In this document: in pieces, positions 1 through 5,915 of the stretch
Numbering within the stretch: position 1 is the stretch's first letter
Layout of the letters: every line of letters starts with the position of its first letter
Assembly: GCA_949297205.1 (NCBI GenBank)
Contig: CASFSH010000238.1
Location: forward strand, 1 to 16,902
Source: an uncultured Bacillota bacterium
GTDB lineage: Bacteria; Bacillota; Clostridia; UBA1381
Length of the DNA stretch: 16,902 nt
Reading direction: 5' to 3'
Position numbers and translations under genes: made by a program
Notes under the pieces: model-generated
The model's input: only the letters and a program-made list of their open reading frames with translations
The model's database searches: none
Told to the model about the DNA's origin: nothing

Positions 1-734
1 TTTTATATGCCCGTCAAATATATCAGCAATACGAAAACCTGCTTGAAAAATACGGCAAAGGCGGAAATTTTAAAAAGAAATTCTGTGTTTCCACTCAGCA
101 TTATTCCTTTGCGGTAAAAGCTTTTGTTGAAATGGTCAAAAAATCCGATATACTGAAATACGAGTTTGCCATACGGGAAACTAAAACCTATGATGTTATT
201 TCTGATGTTGCAACTTTAAAAAGCGAGATAGGTTTATTATATTTAAGTGACTTTAACAGAAAAATAATAACGAAACTTCTGAATACAAACAACCTTGAAT
301 TTCATAAACTTATATTCTGCAAAGCATATGTATATCTTTGGAAAGGGCATCCCCTGGCAAAAAACTCTTCCATATCCTTTTCACAGTTAAAAAATTATCC
401 CTGTCTTTCCTTTGAACAGGGCGGTAACAGCTCTTTTTATTTTGCTGAAGAACTATTAAGCACTAATGAATATTCACAAAGCATTAAAGCCTGTGACAGG
501 GCAACTATGCTTAATCTGATGGTAGGATTGAACGGATACACAATCTGTTCAGGCATAATATGCGAAGAACTTAACGGAACGGATTATGCTGCAATTCCCT
601 TTGAAGATGATGAAACAAACAGCAACAATGAAATGGAAATAGGATATATAATAAAAAGAAATCATGTATTAAGTGATATGGGGCAAATCTATGTAAATGA
701 GATAAAGGATTATTTAAGTCAGTATATAAATTGA
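1..734 (+). CDS. LysR-family transcriptional regulator, 5'-truncated by window edge
   Basis: The reading frame is open from the first complete codon (position 3) to the TGA at 732-734, so the ATG at 132 is internal and the start lies outside the window. The visible 243 residues begin with an amphipathic helix (LYARQIYQQYENLLEKYG) that matches the linker helix joining the DNA-binding and effector domains of LysR proteins. The remainder reads as the periplasmic-binding-protein-like effector domain, including the typical 'GLLYLSDF' strand and 'HPLAKNSSISFSQLKNYPCLSFEQG' region (residues about 116-140 of the visible part). The winged helix itself is not visible. The gene sits 198 bases upstream of and in the same direction as a methionine-type importer, so it may regulate that importer; this is inference from position only. 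Family assignment is fairly sure, the effector unknown. Confidence 0.8.
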   Translation, partial: LYARQIYQQYENLLEKYGKGGNFKKKFCVSTQHYSFAVKAFVEMVKKSDILKYEFAIRETKTYDVISDVATLKSEIGLLYLSDFNRKIITKLLNTNNLEFHKLIFCKAYVYLWKGHPLAKNSSISFSQLKNYPCLSFEQGGNSSFYFAEELLSTNEYSQSIKACDRATMLNLMVGLNGYTICSGIICEELNGTDYAAIPFEDDETNSNNEMEIGYIIKRNHVLSDMGQIYVNEIKDYLSQYIN

Positions 735-778
735 TTCTGTTATAGATTTTATTTATATCAGAATATACCTTTCATGTA

Positions 779-808
779 TTGGACAAATAATTTTTTTTAT
801 ATTATAAT
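779..808 (+). promoter_or_regulatory. Candidate sigma-A promoter for metQ
   Basis: TTGGAC at 779-784 and TATAAT at 803-808 are separated by 18 bases, giving a transcript start near 815 and a leader of roughly 118 bases before metQ. I see no recognisable SAM riboswitch or T-box in this leader. It does contain a GGAGAAGG purine run (about 819-826) with no substantial reading frame after it. Confidence 0.6.
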
Positions 809-919
809 ATCTAATATCGGAGAAGGATATTGCGGTTAATGGATTGGATTCTTCATTGTTTGACATAATATTTCCATAAGCCGAACATTATTATATGCCG
901 GTTAAAAATAAATAAGATT

Positions 920-923
920 GGAG
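920..923 (+). promoter_or_regulatory. Ribosome binding site deciding the metQ start
   Basis: GGAG lies nine bases before the ATG at 933. It overlaps the in-frame TTG at 918, so that TTG cannot be the start. Choosing 933 gives a clean lipoprotein signal peptide. Confidence 0.7.
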
Positions 924-932
924 TTTTTTATT

Positions 933-1778
933 ATGAAAAAAACAATATCACTATTATCAGCACTTTTATTACTTGCAGGACTTACTGCCTGTGGTTCTTC
1001 AACAGGGCTGGAAGTTGCCGTACCTAACGATACCACAAACGAAGCAAGAGCATTATTGCTGCTCGAAAATCAGGGTTATATTAAACTTGCCGAAGGAGCA
1101 GGCATAACAGCCACAATAAAGGACATAGAAGAAAATCCCTACAACCTTAAATTCCAGGAAGTTGAAGCAGCTCAGATTCCCAATGTTCTGCAGGACGTTG
1201 ATTATGCTGTTATAAACTCAAACTATGCTATTCCTGCCGGAATAAGTCCGGTAAACGATTCTCTTGCAATTGAAGGTTCATCCTCAGCTTACAGCAATAT
1301 TCTTGCAGTAAAAGAAGGAAATGAAGAAACTCCGAAAATAAAAGCATTGATTGCCGCTCTGGAAAGCCGGGCTGTTGCCGATTTTATAGAAGAAACATAT
1401 GACGGTGCGGTAATAAGTGTTGTATCAAATCCAGGCGACGGATATGACGCTGATGTAAATTATGATGAATTAAGCGGTCAGGTTATTACTGTTGCAGCAT
1501 CACCTACACCTCATGCCGAAATACTTGCAGTTGCAAAAGATATTCTTGCACAGAAAAATATTACTCTTGATATAATAGAATTTACAGATTATGTTCAGCC
1601 AAATAACGTTGTTGACAGCGGCGAGGTTGATGCAAACTACTTCCAACACGGACCATACCTTGAGGACTTTAATAACGAGAACGGCACAAAGATTGCCAAT
1701 GTTGCTGCAATTCATGTTGAACCTATGGGTATCTACGGCGGAAAACAAACATCTTTAGACGCCATAACAGCAGAATAA
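933..1778 (+). CDS. metQ: MetQ/NlpA-type substrate-binding lipoprotein, apparently circularly permuted
   Basis: This 281-residue lipoprotein is the extracellular methionine-binding component of the MetNIQ importer. Residues 1-20 form a lipoprotein signal peptide with lipobox LTAC, so Cys20 would carry the lipid anchor. The order of family motifs is reversed. Right after the anchor comes VAVPNDTTNEARALLLL (about 28-44), then the EEN-P-NL and EAAQ region, the DYAVIN strand and FIEETYDGAV, which normally ends a MetQ. An extra linker of about 20 residues (SNPGDGYDADVNYDELSGQ, 165-183) follows. Then come the motifs that normally begin the mature protein: VITVAASPTPHAEIL (184-198), FTDYVQPN (217-224), FQHGPYL (237-243) and HVEPMGIYG (261-269). 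The protein ends in TSLDAITAE, exactly where an ordinary MetQ would run on into the VAVPND strand. All blocks are present once, so this is permutation, not truncation. Family is certain; the permutation is judged against remembered MetQ motif order. It is followed by a terminator, then metN and metI. Confidence 0.88.
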   Translation: MKKTISLLSALLLLAGLTACGSSTGLEVAVPNDTTNEARALLLLENQGYIKLAEGAGITATIKDIEENPYNLKFQEVEAAQIPNVLQDVDYAVINSNYAIPAGISPVNDSLAIEGSSSAYSNILAVKEGNEETPKIKALIAALESRAVADFIEETYDGAVISVVSNPGDGYDADVNYDELSGQVITVAASPTPHAEILAVAKDILAQKNITLDIIEFTDYVQPNNVVDSGEVDANYFQHGPYLEDFNNENGTKIANVAAIHVEPMGIYGGKQTSLDAITAE

Positions 1779-1800
1779 TATAATTTAAAAAATACTTTAC

Positions 1801-1843
1801 AACACATCGGCCGCACTTTTTGCGGCTGATGCGTTTGTATTTT
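1801..1843 (+). terminator. Rho-independent-type terminator after metQ
   Basis: The arms 1805-1814 (CATCGGCCGC) and 1822-1831 (GCGGCTGATG) form a ten-pair stem with one G-U pair and a seven-base loop. It is followed by a T-rich tail up to 1843. It begins 26 bases after the metQ stop and would separate metQ from metNI transcription at least in part. Confidence 0.65.
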
Positions 1844-1848
1844 AAGTT

Positions 1849-2032
1849 GGAGCAACGCTCCCTGTTTGCTTATACAGCGCAGAACTTTCGACAGATTGCA
1901 ACCTGGGGAGCCTTAGCTCCTCAGTGTTTCAGGGGGTCTCTGAAACTGTGAAATGGTTCCTGCCGTCTAAAAGAGACAGGGCATCTGCATTCGGGTTATA
2001 TGAACAAAACAGTTTTGTTTATATTCTAACCG
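1849..2032 (+). other. Structured element of unknown class before metN
   Basis: This stretch is GC-richer than its surroundings and packed with short inverted repeats. They are GGAGC-AAC-GCTCC (1849-1861), GGAGC-CTTA-GCTCC (1907-1920), GTTTCAG/CTGAAAC (1926-1932 with 1940-1946) and GTCT/AGAC (1965-1968 with 1974-1977). A long stem pairs 1998-2009 with 2013-2024, flanked by GGTT/AACC. I find no open reading frame of note and cannot match it to the SAM, T-box, TPP, cobalamin or cyclic-di-GMP riboswitch consensus by eye. It could be a structured leader of metNI or a dispersed non-coding repeat. Confidence 0.5.
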
Positions 2033-2062
2033 TCATCAAAAGTTTATGAAACGGGGGATAAT

Positions 2063-3073
2063 ATGATAGAAATAAAAAACTTGTCAAAAAGTTTTAGTAC
2101 GGCAGATAAACAAATTTCCGCGCTTGAAAATATCAACCTGACCATTCAGGACGGGGATATATACGGAATAATCGGAATGAGCGGCGCAGGCAAAAGTACG
2201 CTTGTGCGCTGTATCAATATGCTTGAACAACCAACGGAGGGTTCGGTAATAATAGACGGGCAGGATATCGGAACATTAAAGGAAACGGAGCTTAGGAAAA
2301 TCCGCCGTAACGTAACAATGATTTTTCAGGGCTTTAATCTTTTGATGCAAAGAAACTGCCTTGACAATATATGCTTTCCTCTTGAACTCGCCGGAGTAAA
2401 AAAATCCGACGCCAAAAAGAAGGCACTTGAACTTTTAAACATTGTCGAGCTTCCCGATAAAGCAAATGCATATCCGGCACAGCTTTCCGGAGGACAGCAG
2501 CAAAGAATTGCTATTGCCAGAGCCTTGGCAACAAACCCCAAGGTATTACTTTGCGACGAAGCAACCAGCGCATTGGATCCGAAAACGACACACTCCATTT
2601 TGGAGCTGATACGCGATATTAACAAACGTTTGAAAATAACCGTTATTATAATTACTCACCAAATGAGCGTAGTTGAAGATATATGCACTAAAGTTGCAAT
2701 TCTTGATGAAGGAAAAATTGTCGAAGAAGGCGATGTTTCCGCAATATTTGCAAACCCCAAATCCAATGCCGCAAAAAGGCTTGTATTTCCCGACGGTTCT
2801 AACGAAGTATTGCTGAACGACATAAAACAAAGACAATTACGAGTTGTCTTTAACGGTGCTCTTGCCGCAAGTGAACCGTTAATCACCAAAATGGCAATAG
2901 ATGAAAATATTGCCGCAAATATATTATATGCATCAACCCGATGTATTGGAGAAAAAGTGTATGGCAGCATGATATTGGGATTTACCGATGACGATGAAAT
3001 TGTATCACGGGCTGTTAATTATCTTGAAAAAAATAACAATATAGTTATCGAGGAGGTTAATAACAATGTTTGA
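2063..3073 (+). CDS. metN: Methionine ABC importer ATP-binding protein MetN
   Basis: This 336-residue cytoplasmic ATPase powers D/L-methionine uptake with MetI and MetQ. The ABC domain shows Walker A GMSGAGKST (38-46), a Q-loop in IFQGFNLL, signature LSGGQQQR (141-148), Walker B with D-loop DEATSALD (165-172) and the H-loop histidine in IITHQMS. The C-terminal 70 or so residues are the ACT-like NIL domain that in MetN proteins binds methionine and inhibits transport when the amino acid is plentiful. The length is normal for the family. GGGGG (2053-2057) precedes the ATG by five bases. The 3' end overlaps metI by eight bases, which suggests translational coupling. The gene order metQ-metN-metI differs from the common metNIQ order. 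Confidence 0.95.
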   Translation: MIEIKNLSKSFSTADKQISALENINLTIQDGDIYGIIGMSGAGKSTLVRCINMLEQPTEGSVIIDGQDIGTLKETELRKIRRNVTMIFQGFNLLMQRNCLDNICFPLELAGVKKSDAKKKALELLNIVELPDKANAYPAQLSGGQQQRIAIARALATNPKVLLCDEATSALDPKTTHSILELIRDINKRLKITVIIITHQMSVVEDICTKVAILDEGKIVEEGDVSAIFANPKSNAAKRLVFPDGSNEVLLNDIKQRQLRVVFNGALAASEPLITKMAIDENIAANILYASTRCIGEKVYGSMILGFTDDDEIVSRAVNYLEKNNNIVIEEVNNNV

Positions 3074-3770
3074 TAATATATTATCCTCAGAAGCCATATC
3101 TGAAGCATTGAAAATTTTGGTTGAAGAAATGCCTTTTGGTCTATGGGAAACCTTTTATGTTACCGTTGTTTCAACCATTGCTTCGGTTATAATAGGACTT
3201 CCTCTCGGAGTTCTGCTTGTTGCGGGAGAAAAAGACGGAATATTGCCCCTTCCCAAAGCTTTTATGCATATATTGAATGTTTTGATAAACCTTCTGCGTT
3301 CAATACCCTTTCTTATTCTTATGATTATGGTCTTCCCTCTGGCAAGACTTATTGTAGGCACAAGCGTTGGAACAACTGCGTCAATTGTACCTCTTGTAAT
3401 TGCGGCATTTCCCTTTGTAGCACGTCTTATTGAAAGCAGTTTAAGGGAGATTAACCCGAATATTATAGAAGCTGCACAAAGTATGGGCGCCTCTCCTTTT
3501 CAAATTATAACTAAGGTAATGCTTCCCGAAAGCGTCCCCTCTCTTATTTCCAACATAACAATTGCAATAACCACTATTTTAGGCTATACGGCAATGAGCG
3601 GAATTATAGGCGGCGGCGGTCTTGGTAAAATAGCTATAAATTACGGCTACTACCGTTATAAGTATCTTGTTATGCTTATTGCAGTCATTCTTCTTATAAT
3701 TTTGGTTCAGGTATTCCAAAGCATAGGAACTTATCTTGCAGTGAAGCTTGATAAACGTATAAAACATTGA
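3066..3770 (+). CDS. metI: Methionine ABC importer permease MetI
   Basis: This 234-residue integral membrane protein of the binding-protein-dependent permease family is the membrane channel of the methionine importer. About five hydrophobic segments are visible (roughly 30-53, 66-97, 103-121, 158-185 and 198-222). The cytoplasmic coupling loop that contacts the ATPase is EAAQSMGASPFQIITKVMLP (135-154), followed by the characteristic SGIIGGGGLG turn (178-187). The ATG overlaps the end of metN by eight bases, with its ribosome binding site (GAGG at 3051-3054) inside metN. No anomaly was seen. A bidirectional terminator follows 33 bases downstream. Confidence 0.95.
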   Translation: MFDNILSSEAISEALKILVEEMPFGLWETFYVTVVSTIASVIIGLPLGVLLVAGEKDGILPLPKAFMHILNVLINLLRSIPFLILMIMVFPLARLIVGTSVGTTASIVPLVIAAFPFVARLIESSLREINPNIIEAAQSMGASPFQIITKVMLPESVPSLISNITIAITTILGYTAMSGIIGGGGLGKIAINYGYYRYKYLVMLIAVILLIILVQVFQSIGTYLAVKLDKRIKH

Positions 3771-3803
3771 TAATTTAAAAAAAAAGAATTAATAGCATAA
3801 CAA

Positions 3804-3846
3804 AAGCCTGTATCATTTTTTTAAATCAAATTTATGATACAGGCTT
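3804..3846. terminator. Bidirectional terminator between metI and mscL
   Basis: A perfect 13-base inverted repeat (AAGCCTGTATCAT at 3804-3816, its complement at 3834-3846) encloses a 17-base loop. T-rich sequence follows on the plus strand, and AGGCTT followed by TTG TTATG on the minus strand. It lies between two convergent units and can end both metI and mscL transcripts. Confidence 0.85.
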
Positions 3847-3864
3847 AATTTATTTTATGTTTTT

Positions 3865-4269
3865 TTATTCAATACTGTTTGATTGCTTTAACAAATCACG
3901 TATTTCAGTAAGAAGCTTTTCTTCATTTGACATTTTCGGTTCCTGTGGTTCCTCCTCTTTTTTCTTTTCTATTCTTTGCTTGAATGTGTTTATGCTTTTT
4001 ACCATAATAAACACCACCAAAGAAATAATAAGAAAATCAATGATTGATTGAATAAAGCTTCCGTATTTAATGGACAAATCGTCATTTATAACCACAGCGG
4101 CATCTGCCATATTAATCTTACCCGTAATACAGCTGATTGCAGGTGTTATTACATCGGATACCAAAGAATTTACTATTTTTGTAAAAGCGGTACCAACAAT
4201 GATACCCACCGCCATATCCACCACATTGCCTCTTGAAATAAAAGCTTTAAATTCGTCCAATATTTTCAT
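3865..4269 (-). CDS. mscL: Large-conductance mechanosensitive channel MscL
   Basis: This 134-residue pore protein opens under membrane tension and releases solutes during osmotic downshock. The N-terminal amphipathic helix (MKILDEFKAFISRGN) leads into the first transmembrane helix with the conserved RGNVVDMAVGIIVG pattern (13-26). A short extracellular loop follows, then a second helix (about 72-93, SFIQSIIDFLIISLVVFIMV), a charged linker rich in Lys and Glu (100-112) and the C-terminal bundle helix (115-129). The length is typical. It lies 44 bases after glyS on the same strand with no terminator between, so it is probably the last gene of that transcript. A weak AGAGAG stands before the ATG. 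Confidence 0.95.
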   Translation of the reverse strand: MKILDEFKAFISRGNVVDMAVGIIVGTAFTKIVNSLVSDVITPAISCITGKINMADAAVVINDDLSIKYGSFIQSIIDFLIISLVVFIMVKSINTFKQRIEKKKEEEPQEPKMSNEEKLLTEIRDLLKQSNSIE

Positions 4270-4313
4270 AAAACAACTCTCTTTTCAAATCATCTGAAAA
4301 ACTTTAATAAATA

Positions 4314-5705
4314 TTAAAAGTCCAGTTTTTCTTCTATAAATTTATCAAGGTCGGAAATTTTAACACGAACCTGTTCCATCGTATCTCTGTCTCTTACAGT
4401 AACCGACTCATCGGTTTCGGAGTCAAAATCATAAGTAATACACCAAGGTGTACCGATTTCATCCTGTCTTCTGTAACGTTTTCCTATTGAACCTGCTTCA
4501 TCATATTCAACATTGTACTTCTTTGAAAGCTCCTCAAATACCTTTGTTGCACCTTCGGACAATTTCTTTGATAAAGGTAATACTGCAGCTTTTACAGGTG
4601 CCAAAGCAGGATGCAAATGCATAACAACTCTTGAATCTCCTTCGCCCAGATCTTCTTCGTCATATGCTTCAACCAAAAATGCCAACGCAACTCTGTCTGC
4701 ACCGAGAGATGGTTCAATACAATAAGGAACATATCTTTCGTTTGTTACAGGATCAATGTATTCCATACTTTCACCTGAATGTTCCTGATGCTGCTTCAAG
4801 TCAAAATCCGTTCTGTCAGCAATACCCCATAATTCTCCCCATCCGAACGGGAATACAAATTCAATATCTGTGGTTGCATTTGAATAATGCGAAAGTTCTT
4901 CAGGCGAATGATCTCTGAAACGTACATTTTCTTCCTTAATACCAAGTGAAAGAAGGAAATTCATGCAATATTCTTTCCAGTAGTAAAACCATTCCATATC
5001 TTTGCCGGGTGCACAGAAAAATTCAAGTTCCATTTGCTCAAACTCTCTTGTTCTGAATGTAAAGTTACCCGGTGTTATTTCATTTCTGAACGACTTTCCT
5101 ATTTGTCCTATGCCGAAAGGTACTTTCTTTCTTGTTGTTCTCTGAACATTTTTAAAGTTTACAAATATACCCTGAGCAGTTTCGGGACGAAGATATACTA
5201 CAGAAGATGAATCTTCCGTAACACCCTGGAAAGTCTTAAACATAAGATTAAATTGACGAATATCCGTAAAATTGTGTTTTCCGCATTCAGGACAAACTAT
5301 ATTATGCTCATTGATATAATCAATCATTTTTTCATTGCTCCAGCCGTCAACTGTCAGATTTTCGCCCTTTGAAAAAGCATAATCCTCAATAAGCTTATCC
5401 GCTCTGTGACGTGCTTTACATTCCTTACAATCCATAAGAGGATCGGAAAACCCTCCGATATGTCCGGAAGCAACCCATGTCTGAGGATTCATAAGAATCG
5501 CACAGTCAACTCCTACATTATACTTTGATTCCTGAATAAATTTCTTCCACCATGCCTTTTTTACATTGTTTTTAAACTCTACTCCGAGAGGACCGTAATC
5601 CCATGTATTTGCAAGACCTCCGTAAATTTCACTTCCTGCAAATATGTAACCTCTTCCTTTACATAGAGCAACTATTTTATCCATTGTTTTTTCAGTATTT
5701 TTCAT
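4314..5705 (-). CDS. glyS: Glycyl-tRNA synthetase, dimeric class II type
   Basis: This 463-residue enzyme charges tRNA-Gly with glycine using ATP. It is the single-chain, homodimeric form (also called glyQS) found in many Firmicutes, not the two-subunit form. Visible parts are the N-terminal catalytic core beginning GRGYIFAGSEIYGG (17-30), two Cys pairs (C93/C96 and C138/C141) that may bind zinc, and motif 2 FRTREFEQMELEFF (217-230). Motif 3 is EPSLGADRVALAF (331-343), and the anticodon-binding domain occupies about 365-460. AAAGGTG precedes the ATG. The upstream gap to the small gene at 5732 is only 26 bases and holds no T-box leader, which is unusual for a Firmicute aminoacyl-tRNA synthetase gene and suggests expression from an upstream promoter. 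Confidence 0.96.
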   Translation of the reverse strand: MKNTEKTMDKIVALCKGRGYIFAGSEIYGGLANTWDYGPLGVEFKNNVKKAWWKKFIQESKYNVGVDCAILMNPQTWVASGHIGGFSDPLMDCKECKARHRADKLIEDYAFSKGENLTVDGWSNEKMIDYINEHNIVCPECGKHNFTDIRQFNLMFKTFQGVTEDSSSVVYLRPETAQGIFVNFKNVQRTTRKKVPFGIGQIGKSFRNEITPGNFTFRTREFEQMELEFFCAPGKDMEWFYYWKEYCMNFLLSLGIKEENVRFRDHSPEELSHYSNATTDIEFVFPFGWGELWGIADRTDFDLKQHQEHSGESMEYIDPVTNERYVPYCIEPSLGADRVALAFLVEAYDEEDLGEGDSRVVMHLHPALAPVKAAVLPLSKKLSEGATKVFEELSKKYNVEYDEAGSIGKRYRRQDEIGTPWCITYDFDSETDESVTVRDRDTMEQVRVKISDLDKFIEEKLDF

Positions 5706-5731
5706 TGCTTAGACACCTTTCAAAAAAAATC

Positions 5732-5881
5732 TTATTTTATTTTATCAGAAATTTCTTTAAAAATCAACATATTTTCTTTATTTTCTGATGATTTTATAAT
5801 ATTTACCGCAAATGCCGCAAAGGAACCGCTGTACAGACCGTAAATAAAATTAAAATACATCAATTCTCTATATGTCCGCAT
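5732..5881 (-). CDS. Small hypothetical protein, 49 residues, possible membrane peptide
   Basis: An uninterrupted frame runs from the ATG at 5881 to the TAA at 5732-5734. It begins MRTYRELMYFNFIYGLYSGS and continues with FAAFAVNII, then a polar, charged tail ending ISDKIK. Residues 8-29 are aromatic and hydrophobic enough for one membrane-spanning helix; the last 20 are lysine- and glutamate-rich. A good ribosome binding site, AAAAGGA, lies seven bases before the start. The gene sits 34 bases after the glgP stop and 26 bases before glyS, on the same strand, filling the gap as an operon member would. I do not recognise the family and assign no function. The alternative is a chance frame in AT-rich DNA; the placed ribosome binding site and spacing argue against that. 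Confidence 0.55.
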   Translation of the reverse strand: MRTYRELMYFNFIYGLYSGSFAAFAVNIIKSSENKENMLIFKEISDKIK

Positions 5882-5915
5882 TGGCAGTTCCTTTTAATTT
5901 GTCAATAATTCTTTT

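Noticed and set aside
132..134. ATG at 132 as a gene start for the LysR-family protein
   Set aside because: The same frame is open to the window edge and the preceding residues form the expected LysR linker helix.
827..871. Very short frame behind GGAGAAGG in the metQ leader as an attenuator peptide
   Set aside because: The possible peptide is about nine codons, is not rich in methionine, has poor start spacing and no competing hairpins were found.
5819..5894. Inverted repeat AAAGGAAC/GTTCCTTT between glgP and glyS as a terminator
   Set aside because: The eight-base arms are separated by 60 bases, and the segment is better explained as the ribosome binding site and coding sequence of the small gene.
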